The notes under the pieces: generated by a model
Seen by the model: the letters and a program-made list of their open reading frames with translations, nothing else
Told to the model about the DNA's origin: nothing
The model's database searches: none
Assembly: GCA_934454035.1 (NCBI GenBank)
Contig: CAKSFY010000095.1
Location: 1 to 8,733 of the forward strand
Reading direction: 5' to 3'
DNA: 8,733 nucleotides
Source of the DNA: an uncultured Clostridia bacterium
GTDB lineage: Bacteria; Bacillota; Clostridia; UBA1381
In this document: positions 1 to 7,527 of the stretch, piece after piece
Layout of the letters: each line of letters starts with the position of its first letter
How positions within the stretch are numbered: position 1 is the first letter of the stretch
Translations under genes and position numbers: made by a program

Positions 1-2869
1 CCTTGTCATGGCTTGTTTTATCGGTATGAGTAGACCAACCCAATTCGGTAAAAATAATATCCTTATCTCCATCACCGTACTTTTGAAGCAAACCTCTCAA
101 TTTCTCAACCTTTGCAATTAAATGTTCGGGCACGCAATCCAGTTCTGTCTGCCCGATCTTGTTTTCATCGTCATTAATTGTTTTACGGCAATATGCATGA
201 ATATCGGCAACATCATATAAATCGTTAAGTCTTAAACCCATTTCGAGTGCTTTTTGATATATTGCCTCATACCAATACAATTTTTCTGTTCCGCAAGTTG
301 ACGGAGCGCACAAAACACTGTTCGGACTTTTATTTTTCAGTATATCACTCACCGATTTTAAATAATCGACATATGCCTTGCTTTTTTCGCTTTTAAGCGA
401 CTCACTTGCATTTTCATTAAAGAAATATTCGCTTTTTGACATATCCGGTTCATTAACCGACGCAAAGCAGTATGTCCCGAATTTGTTAGCTGTTTCAATT
501 GCCGCAGCTGCCGTATCGGCAGAATTAAGCCGTGTATTAACCCCCAGTCCGTTTGCAATGTACGAATTATAATTACTCTCGGACGGAGTCCAGTATTTTG
601 TCCTTTGGAACGTTCCCATGCAATTAATCAAATTCAATTTATTTGCATAATTTTCGTTCTCGCTGAAACCGCAGTTTTCTACCGTATGAATTTCGTACCC
701 GCTGCCTCCGCCCGGATATTCACCGATATTAAACAGTCCCGAAAGTGTTTCGCCGCCTATTGCCGAAAAGGTGTGGATTTTTGCAGGCTTAACCGAATTG
801 TTTCTGCCTGTCGGCGAAATCGGTACAACAGCAATCCAATAATCTTTATCCGGCTCCAAAGCACTGTATTTGCAATATTGTGTCTTTACCGAATCAACAG
901 CTGCCGGAGAATTTGAAACATACACCTTTTTGGGCGTTTTGGAGGATGCATCCGAAAAATCGGATGATTCAACATATATCAAATATCCGGTTATATTGTT
1001 TTTGACTTCATTATATTCACTCCAGTCAAGCGACACGACATTGTTTGCTTTAACATAAGTCTTTAGCATAACCTGTTCGGGAATCCGATTTTGTTCCCCG
1101 GACGAATCATTAATTGCTCTGGTGAATACCTTTATTTCACGCAGTGTGATTTTATCGACATTTCCTTTGGAGAATACGATTTTAATATATCTTGCATTTG
1201 CCTTTCCCCTTATCTCACTTTGATTTTCAGAGAAAAAATCAGATGTGTAATATTCATTCCCGTCTATACTGTAAGATACCTCTCCGCCTGCAAATCCACC
1301 GTTGATTTTAATTTTTTCTACCCAGGAAACCTCCTCCAAATCATAAATAACACTTATATAGTCTTCAGTTGAAGAAATAGTCTTTTCACCCGTTGTGAGC
1401 AAAGTGCAGTCCGCATCTGCCTCCGTAATATCGCTGCCGGTTTTAAAGGGCATTTTAATATTATATGTGTACAGTGTTTTTTTTTCTTTTTTAAACTGCG
1501 GAGTTTTGCCGATTATTTCAATTTCGGAAAGCTCTGCAGCCGCAGTTTTTCTTTTGAACACAAGCTTAATATCCGACGCATAGACCGCACTGCTCATTTC
1601 TACGCTGCTGGTTCTGATTCTTCCGCTTACAGGTGCGCTTATGCTGATTTGCCTTGACAGCATATAATTGATTCCGTCGGTTGAAACATACAGGTCGTAC
1701 CCGGACAAATATGCGTCTGAACTTCTTTTTTCGGTGACGGCAATCTTGCCGATCTGAATCGGTTCGGAAAAATGAATCTTTACATCATTTGAAGATGATA
1801 CCGTTTCTGTCTTATTTCCGTCAAACAGTTTATTTATATCTGCCGAAGATTCACCTATCCATTCGCAGCCGCCGAAAACCCTTTCCGCGCATAATGATGT
1901 ACTTTCGACAATTTCATCAGCCGGCACAAAAGTTTTTGTGTCCCCTAAAGGAATCATGCTGCTGAACGACTCAATAACAAAGCTTTTTAAATATCCTCCC
2001 TGCTCTATGCTTTTTGAATTAACTTTATTTGAAAGCACATAGCTTGCGGCATTATCATGATCAGACGAATAAATCGCTTTTAATTTATTGTCCCTGTTAT
2101 AATATGCAGTAACAAGCGACGACTCACTGTTTTGAATATCGCATGAGACGGCAATATAATCCGTATCGGACAAATACTTTGCTTCATCACCGTACATGTC
2201 CTCATACCGTATTTGGCGTGCCAGTGCACCGCCGTATTCATCGCCGAGTATTACAATTTCTCCGAGAATATATTTGTAGCACGGCTTCTGCACGGCTGTC
2301 AAGGCTGCCTTTTCGGTCGTTATCCTTACATATCTAGCTGCGGTTTCCGGAAATTCACAAATGGTATCCGACGGAGTATATACAACCTTATCCGCCGGTA
2401 CACCATCCGGAATCTCCGCATTGTATGTGCCTGCTTCCCTAAAATCAATCCCGTTTCTGCTGACCTCTATTTTTACCGTTCCGAGCTGATCCTTAAATGT
2501 CGACATAGACCACACATCTACGCGGTTTACCGCATAAATATCCTTTAAATCAAACACTGCCGTTGCTTTGCCCACTCTTGGAGAACTGCTCCACGTACAA
2601 TTTACCACATAATCTCCGCCGTCACGCTTGATTCTTCCGCTCTGCAATTCCTTGCCCATAAACATTTTATCGGTTGATTTAATTTGTGCGTCACTGTCAT
2701 CTGTCCATATATAATCCGCTCCGGTCGCTTTGACCGGTATTGACGGATAAAGCTCCTTATCCTCTTTTAAAAAAGCGTTTTCCGAAAGCACACTCTGCGC
2801 CGCTGCGGAGGCTGCAATGCCGAACAAAGTAATTGCGGATATTATCAGCGCTGCGTTAAATCTTATCAA
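1..2869 (-). CDS. Secreted multidomain glycoside hydrolase (GH-B), clan GH-A-like, 3' end cut by window
   Basis: Open with no stop from TTG at 2869 to the window edge, giving about 956 residues. The TTG is chosen because it follows an SD-like AAGGGTGAT and begins a signal peptide (residues 1-24, Ala-Ala-Ala before Gln25); the next in-frame Met is residue 69, which would lose the signal. Modules seen: discoidin/F5-8C-like domain ~50-213; extra beta module ~214-320 with the sequence SFVIESFSSMIPL; discoidin-like ~325-455; discoidin-like ~460-586; fibronectin-III-like ~593-700; barrel from ~701. The predicted acid/base is Glu807 in ASVNEPD, with a conserved His891 in DIHAY and a predicted nucleophile Glu942 in FTELGW. 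Barrel strand 8 and any C-terminal modules lie outside the window. It is a tandem paralog of the upstream gene and starts 12 bases after it. Glycosidase role is strongly supported; exact family (GH39-like, or an uncharacterised clan-A family) and substrate are unknown. Confidence 0.9.
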   Translation of the reverse strand, partial: MIRFNAALIISAITLFGIAASAAAQSVLSENAFLKEDKELYPSIPVKATGADYIWTDDSDAQIKSTDKMFMGKELQSGRIKRDGGDYVVNCTWSSSPRVGKATAVFDLKDIYAVNRVDVWSMSTFKDQLGTVKIEVSRNGIDFREAGTYNAEIPDGVPADKVVYTPSDTICEFPETAARYVRITTEKAALTAVQKPCYKYILGEIVILGDEYGGALARQIRYEDMYGDEAKYLSDTDYIAVSCDIQNSESSLVTAYYNRDNKLKAIYSSDHDNAASYVLSNKVNSKSIEQGGYLKSFVIESFSSMIPLGDTKTFVPADEIVESTSLCAERVFGGCEWIGESSADINKLFDGNKTETVSSSNDVKIHFSEPIQIGKIAVTEKRSSDAYLSGYDLYVSTDGINYMLSRQISISAPVSGRIRTSSVEMSSAVYASDIKLVFKRKTAAAELSEIEIIGKTPQFKKEKKTLYTYNIKMPFKTGSDITEADADCTLLTTGEKTISSTEDYISVIYDLEEVSWVEKIKINGGFAGGEVSYSIDGNEYYTSDFFSENQSEIRGKANARYIKIVFSKGNVDKITLREIKVFTRAINDSSGEQNRIPEQVMLKTYVKANNVVSLDWSEYNEVKNNITGYLIYVESSDFSDASSKTPKKVYVSNSPAAVDSVKTQYCKYSALEPDKDYWIAVVPISPTGRNNSVKPAKIHTFSAIGGETLSGLFNIGEYPGGGSGYEIHTVENCGFSENENYANKLNLINCMGTFQRTKYWTPSESNYNSYIANGLGVNTRLNSADTAAAAIETANKFGTYCFASVNEPDMSKSEYFFNENASESLKSEKSKAYVDYLKSVSDILKNKSPNSVLCAPSTCGTEKLYWYEAIYQKALEMGLRLNDLYDVADIHAYCRKTINDDENKIGQTELDCVPEHLIAKVEKLRGLLQKYGDGDKDIIFTELGWSTHTDKTSHDK

Positions 2870-2874
2870 TTGAC

Positions 2875-2883
2875 ATCACCCTT
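2875..2883 (-). promoter_or_regulatory. Ribosome binding site fixing the TTG start of GH-B
   Basis: On the minus strand the sequence reads AAGGGTGAT, then GTCAA, then TTG. It matches the GGTGAT half of the anti-SD complement. Its first two A bases are also the last two bases of the TAA stop of the upstream glycosidase, which suggests translational coupling. A nearer ATG at 2876 is in another frame and hits a stop after six codons, so the TTG is the better start. Confidence 0.75.
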
Positions 2884-5800
2884 ACTTTTTAATGAGAATC
2901 ATATCTTCAAACATATTAGCATCCTTTGTACCATTTATTCCCTGCATATAATTAAGTCTGTCCTCTCTCTTTTCAGCGGTATCCTTATCCATATACGCAA
3001 TTGAGAAACCAATACAATCATTTTCTCCTATTCCGCTTACGCCGAGATACTGCCACGGTATTGCAATTTCGTAAATTGTATGATTATCCTCTCTTCGCTT
3101 TACAGCGCCCTTATATGATGCGATAGGTCTGTCCTTTTTGATAACCAAATCTGCATACCAAACATAAGTCATAAACTCTTGCTTTTCATCACTCATTGCA
3201 AGTCCGAACTCAAAATAATCAACTGTCGAAATGCCTATGCCGTCCTTTCTCGCCGGGTCGAGAGCTACCTGAACGCAATCGCCCTGCCATATTGTAATTC
3301 CGTTAAATGGCTGACTCTGCATATCATCGGTAACATCAACCGCCATATAAAAATTCTCATTATCCCATTTTCTGTAGACCTTAAAAGAAGAATCCTCCGG
3401 TCCCGTCCATGTCTTTGTGATACTGTACGGTTCATTTTCCACCACTTGGCAGCTGTCCCATTCACCCGGTGAGATAACTCCGTCGATTTCCGGAGTTATG
3501 CCGTCATTTACACATGCAGAGAAGTTGAGATTTCTGTCTATCAGTTTTCTCTGACCGTCCGTTTCAAGGAAAAACGTTCCTACTGCCTTGTATTTTTTCG
3601 GCGGCTCCTGAATATCAAGATAAAGAGTTACCGTTTCACCCGGATTAATGTTTCCCGTATGCTGAGTATTTATCGTGGTAATATTAATGCCTTCTGTATT
3701 TACTACCCCGAAATCTGCCGAAACAGGGCTATCCGAAACATTTTTCAGATAAACCGCCAGTTTCCAGTTATCCCAGTCTCCGAATGAGACAGGCTTCGGA
3801 AGCATTTTAACCTCAATTGAGGATTTAACGTTTACTTTTACATTTATCGGAACAAACACTCCGTTGCTGAGATTAATTTTCAGCGTAAAGCTTTCCTCCT
3901 GCTCTTTTGCATCATTCGGAATATGAATATTAACATTAAGTTTTTCCGCTGCTTCATCAAACGAAGTATCTCCGGATAAGCTCCAGCCGTTCGGAAGATT
4001 TTCCGCCTCAACAGTACCTGACAGATTCCTACCCAATTCTTTTCTTGTCAAAGTAAAGGTAACATCTTTTCCCTTTGATGCGTCTTTTGAAGTGCTCTCA
4101 GCCGAAAAAGCTACGTTAATGGAAGACGCCTTTATTCCCTTTTTAGAATAAATATACACCGGTCCTCTGCCTATTGTGACAGAGCCTTTTCCCCCGTTTG
4201 TATCTAGTGCGGAAAAACTTCCGTCACAGCCGATAACCTCGATATTTTCATCATTTCCGGAAAGCGTTTCAAACGACATTGTCTTACTTTGTCCGTCTGC
4301 TGCCCACACGACCGATATAACGCCGTTTTTGGTCTTATCGTAAAAATCATACCCGTAATACGGATTGGAAAGTCCCTGAGTGCTGCCGAGTAGCTCGACA
4401 TTTCTCATTTGCTGATACATATTGTAATATCCGTAATACGACGGCTTCGGAACTCCGAAATAATCAATCAACCCCCAATGATGCTCATAATAATCCTCGT
4501 CATATCCGTAATCCTGGAAGCAATAATACCACGCTTCCTTAATATCCTTTGCTATCAGAACCATATACAGTCTTACTATATAATCTCTCTGCTCCTCATA
4601 ATCTCTTTTTCCTGAATATCCGTTTACGTCCGATGTCTGATATCCTACCTCGGTGGAAACAATCGGCTTATCTCCGTCGCCGTGTTTTTTCATAACATCC
4701 CTTAGAGCATCAATCTTTTTATAAAGCATTTCAGGAGATACTGTCGGAAGTCCCGGGAATGTCGGGTCGCCGAATTTTGTGTACAAATGCACATCCAGCA
4801 TTTCAAAGTTTTCTCTTGTTTCAACACTGTTGCCTGCCTTATACAAATCGTCAAGCCATTCAAGAGAACCTTTCTCGGTTCCGCCCAGCGCAGGATTGAC
4901 AAGCACGTTTCTGCTGTCGTTATTTTTCAGCGATTTGTATGTCTGTTTCATTGTTGCAAGAAATTGGTTTACGTCCGCTTTACTCAAATCGGACTCATTT
5001 CCGTTTGAATACGCATAATTTCCGTACTGTACGGAATCTGTCTTAATATTTGTCATAAGCGGTGCAATTCCGACATCGCTGTAATATTTCATTTTTCCGT
5101 CAAGCTGCCACATACGCGTTTTATTACTTGCGCCCATTTCGTCAAGCAAACGAACCGCTTCTCTGACATTTCCGTCAAGATATGTTCCCCAGCCCTTGCT
5201 GCCGCCTCCGCCTCTGCCGGGGTGGTCAACAATGTTGAATATATCCTTTATTTCATTTCCGAATACACCCCTTGTCGTCACCTTTACAGGCTTTACCGCA
5301 GTCAGCTCATTACCTTGATCGTCAAACGGAGTTATTGCAAAGTAATAAGCAGTATTTGGTTCCAGATATGACCTGGCAACATATTTATAAATAAATGCGT
5401 CATCATATCTTTCATACACTGCATCCGGTTCCAGCATCGAAGTATCCGAAAACGAATTTTTTTCTACATACAGTGCATATTTACTAACATTGTCATTATT
5501 ATATGTTGACCAATCCAAATATGCAAGAAGATAATTCTTCATCTCAACACGCAGGGGAACCGGTTTTAAAATCTTCGTTCGCGCCGATTCCACCCGGTAA
5601 CCGTTTATTTCTATTTCACTTACGGAAATATTCTTTTTTGAGCTTTGCATAATAATTTTTAAAAATCTTGCATTTCGTCCCGGCATACCGGAAAAACTGC
5701 TTTTTACAATTCCGCCGGTCTTATCGTTATGGTTTACATAATATGTATAGGTAAAAAATTTATTTCCGTCGAGCGAATACCTTATTTCACACCCTTCCAT

Positions 5801-7069
5801 AAAACTGCTTGAATCGGCAATCGAATAAATATTTACATCGCCTATCTGATATGCCTTTTTCAAATCTACAACAACCGTCGCCCACGCCTCATGTGTAGTT
5901 ATTGCATTTTCGGTATCTCCGTCCATCAGCTTTTTACAGTCTCTGTCGGCAACTCTTATATCATCAGCCGTCTGATACGGATGTTTTGTATAATAGTAAT
6001 ATTCAGCTTCGGAGTCTATACGCTGCTGCTCGGCGCTGTCTCTTCCGAAAACCTTTAAATTCCGCAGCAACACTCCGTCTCGCGTTTCCTGCTTATTAAC
6101 AACAAACTTGACATACCGCGCATATGTCTTTTGTCTTATTTCATACTCAGCGGAATTTGTTCCGTAATCCACCGTGTTCTCAGGCTCGGCGCTGCCTATA
6201 TACATATAATTTACGCCGTCGGATGAAAGCCATACTTCAAAATTTTTCAGTCCGTTCACCATGGAATTGTATTGAGTTGCCAAAGCTTTAGTAACTTCAT
6301 ACACTCCGCCAAGGTCGGCAATAAAAACTCCATGCTCATCCGTTTCCGGAGTATCTGCCGAAAAAAGTTCCCTCTCCTCAACCTGCGTTTCCTCCGTAAT
6401 TATTTCGCCGTTTTCGGAAGGCTTTTCCAAATATCCGAAAATTGCAGCTTCTGCCGCAATTTGTTTCATTGCGCTTTTATCCGTATTAAATGTAATTTCT
6501 ACATATCTTGCCTTAGCCGCATTGATTTCTATTCCCGCATATGAAAGATATGAACCGCCGGCAGCGTCTATCTCTTCGCTTGTCGGCTTCTCTGCCATTA
6601 CTTTTGGCAGCTCCTTCATACTATCAAGATTCTCACCTATTCTGACGCTTATCTCTCCCGTCTGCGATGTCGAGGTTGAAAATGACCATGCGTCTATACG
6701 GCTGACCCAATATGTGTTTTTAAGATCGAATAAAGCCGTTCCCGAGCCTTTCTTTTTCCATTCGGAATTAATAACATATTTTCCGCTGTTAGCATCTATA
6801 TTTCCGTCTGTAAGCTTTTTGCATTCAGAGTCGGTTTCCTTCATTCCGCTGTCGGTATCCGAAAGCCATGAATAAACCGCACCTGTTTCGTAATTGTTAA
6901 GCTCCGTTCCCCTTTTTAAATAAATACCGGCATCGCTGTCCGCTCCGTCGGTTGTCCATTTATTGTCCGACAAGCAATAAAGCGTATTGCCGCTCTCAGC
7001 CGCAGCTGCAGGCAAGGCAGCGGCAAATGAGGCTATTGAAAGAATGAGTGCAATTATTTTTTTGTACAT
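2882..7069 (-). CDS. Secreted multidomain glycoside hydrolase (GH-A) with discoidin-like and CBM9-like binding modules
   Basis: Complete 1395-residue protein from ATG 7069 to TAA. Signal peptide 1-24 (Lys3-Lys4, hydrophobic core, Ala-rich end before Glu25). Modules in order: discoidin/F5-8C-like ~35-213, ~231-343 and ~356-492; fibronectin-III-like ~502-600; catalytic barrel plus short beta region ~601-978; NEW3/Ig-like sandwich ~985-1083 with the family-typical LPNGWSLSG; second sandwich ~1085-1185; CBM9-like domain ~1190-1394 (EIDGVISPGEW, WQGDCVQVALDP, YEIAIPWQYLG). Barrel landmarks are predicted acid/base Glu692 in NGNESDLSK, His761 in LDVHLY, nucleophile Glu807 in STEVGY, strand 8 AWYYCFQDYG, and WGLIDYFGVPKPSYYGYY, a closing pattern common in clan GH-A. 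The acid/base is followed by Ser instead of the usual Pro. It probably acts outside the cell on a polysaccharide or glycoprotein glycan. Retaining mechanism is inferred from clan membership. Family is not certain: GH39-like fits best, but GH5-like or an unclassified family is possible. Confidence 0.93.
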   Translation of the reverse strand: MYKKIIALILSIASFAAALPAAAAESGNTLYCLSDNKWTTDGADSDAGIYLKRGTELNNYETGAVYSWLSDTDSGMKETDSECKKLTDGNIDANSGKYVINSEWKKKGSGTALFDLKNTYWVSRIDAWSFSTSTSQTGEISVRIGENLDSMKELPKVMAEKPTSEEIDAAGGSYLSYAGIEINAAKARYVEITFNTDKSAMKQIAAEAAIFGYLEKPSENGEIITEETQVEERELFSADTPETDEHGVFIADLGGVYEVTKALATQYNSMVNGLKNFEVWLSSDGVNYMYIGSAEPENTVDYGTNSAEYEIRQKTYARYVKFVVNKQETRDGVLLRNLKVFGRDSAEQQRIDSEAEYYYYTKHPYQTADDIRVADRDCKKLMDGDTENAITTHEAWATVVVDLKKAYQIGDVNIYSIADSSSFMEGCEIRYSLDGNKFFTYTYYVNHNDKTGGIVKSSFSGMPGRNARFLKIIMQSSKKNISVSEIEINGYRVESARTKILKPVPLRVEMKNYLLAYLDWSTYNNDNVSKYALYVEKNSFSDTSMLEPDAVYERYDDAFIYKYVARSYLEPNTAYYFAITPFDDQGNELTAVKPVKVTTRGVFGNEIKDIFNIVDHPGRGGGGSKGWGTYLDGNVREAVRLLDEMGASNKTRMWQLDGKMKYYSDVGIAPLMTNIKTDSVQYGNYAYSNGNESDLSKADVNQFLATMKQTYKSLKNNDSRNVLVNPALGGTEKGSLEWLDDLYKAGNSVETRENFEMLDVHLYTKFGDPTFPGLPTVSPEMLYKKIDALRDVMKKHGDGDKPIVSTEVGYQTSDVNGYSGKRDYEEQRDYIVRLYMVLIAKDIKEAWYYCFQDYGYDEDYYEHHWGLIDYFGVPKPSYYGYYNMYQQMRNVELLGSTQGLSNPYYGYDFYDKTKNGVISVVWAADGQSKTMSFETLSGNDENIEVIGCDGSFSALDTNGGKGSVTIGRGPVYIYSKKGIKASSINVAFSAESTSKDASKGKDVTFTLTRKELGRNLSGTVEAENLPNGWSLSGDTSFDEAAEKLNVNIHIPNDAKEQEESFTLKINLSNGVFVPINVKVNVKSSIEVKMLPKPVSFGDWDNWKLAVYLKNVSDSPVSADFGVVNTEGINITTINTQHTGNINPGETVTLYLDIQEPPKKYKAVGTFFLETDGQRKLIDRNLNFSACVNDGITPEIDGVISPGEWDSCQVVENEPYSITKTWTGPEDSSFKVYRKWDNENFYMAVDVTDDMQSQPFNGITIWQGDCVQVALDPARKDGIGISTVDYFEFGLAMSDEKQEFMTYVWYADLVIKKDRPIASYKGAVKRREDNHTIYEIAIPWQYLGVSGIGENDCIGFSIAYMDKDTAEKREDRLNYMQGINGTKDANMFEDMILIKK

Positions 7070-7075
7070 ATTTTT

Positions 7076-7084
7076 CTTCCTGCC
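7076..7084 (-). promoter_or_regulatory. Ribosome binding site of GH-A
   Basis: The minus strand reads GGCAGGAAG followed by AAAAAT and ATG. AGGAAG sits 6 bases before the start, inside the 18-base gap after the stalk protein's TAG stop. It supports the ATG at 7069, which also starts a good signal peptide. Confidence 0.7.
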
Positions 7085-7087
7085 TTT

Positions 7088-7513
7088 CTATTCCGTTATT
7101 ATCATAACCGCATTGTTATTTTCCGAATACTGAATTGCCGCACCGACACATTCGGCGGCAAAATCTATCGGAATCATCGTAGCGCCCTCGTATATTCTCG
7201 GGTATGCGGAAATAAGCTTCGCCTCATAAACAGACGGATTTACACTGACCAGATTGGAGCCAATCTGAATTTTCAGTTTGCCTATTGCGGTTGTGGTCGT
7301 AATTCTTTTTCTCATTCCGTCCCATGTAAGCTTCAGCCCTGCCGCATCCCAGACCGGTCTTATGGGGACAAATACATTTCCGTCAATCTGAAGCACATTT
7401 ATTGTTTCGGCTTTTCTTTCTCCGTTAAAGTACAGCTCGGTATTGCTTGAAGCATACGCACTGCTCCCTGTCAAAGCAGCAATGCAAATAAGTAATGAAA
7501 TGATTTTTTTCAT
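7088..7513 (-). CDS. Secreted stalk-domain protein (copper amine oxidase N-terminal-like domain)
   Basis: Complete 141-residue protein. Signal peptide 1-21 (MKKIISLL... to Ala-Tyr-Ala before Ser22), with no lipobox. The mature part is a single Cu_amine_oxidN1-type (PF07833-like) domain, recognised by its two half-motifs: VFVPIRPVWDAAGLKLTWDG around residues 47-66, and YEGATMIPIDFAAECVGAAI around 108-127, each followed by a short beta strand (RITTTT, AVMIIT). Despite the family name the domain has no catalytic residues. In Clostridia it is a common extracellular stalk or spacer module, usually fused to enzymes or surface proteins; here it stands alone. It lies 12 bases after the surface-protein gene and 18 before GH-A, so it is co-expressed with them. 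A role in presenting or tethering the operon's products, or in glycan binding, is inference only. Family call is strong; function is unknown. Confidence 0.9.
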   Translation of the reverse strand: MKKIISLLICIAALTGSSAYASSNTELYFNGERKAETINVLQIDGNVFVPIRPVWDAAGLKLTWDGMRKRITTTTAIGKLKIQIGSNLVSVNPSVYEAKLISAYPRIYEGATMIPIDFAAECVGAAIQYSENNNAVMIITE

Positions 7514-7520
7514 AGCATTT

Positions 7521-7527
7521 ATCTCCT
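7521..7527 (-). promoter_or_regulatory. Ribosome binding site of the stalk protein, overlapping upstream stop
   Basis: The minus strand reads AGGAGAT, then AAATGCT, then ATG. The AG of the site is shared with the TAG stop of the upstream gene. The GGAG core is 9 bases from the ATG at 7513. It supports the chosen start and suggests coupled translation. Confidence 0.8.

Noticed and set aside
605..916. 103-codon plus-strand open frame
   Set aside because: Antisense to the GH-B fibronectin/barrel region. Codons are those expected from the complement of the real gene.
6522..6875. 117-codon plus-strand open frame
   Set aside because: Lies wholly antisense to the clear GH-A coding sequence, has no recognisable domain, and is a shadow of the real frame.
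7088..7513. Annotation as a copper amine oxidase enzyme
   Set aside because: Only the N-terminal-type stalk domain is present. The protein is 141 residues long and has no catalytic domain or copper ligand set.
7451..7513. Stalk protein as a lipoprotein because of Cys10
   Set aside because: Cys10 lies within the hydrophobic core and no Leu-x-Gly-Cys-type lipobox is present; Ala-Tyr-Ala before Ser22 fits ordinary signal peptidase cleavage.
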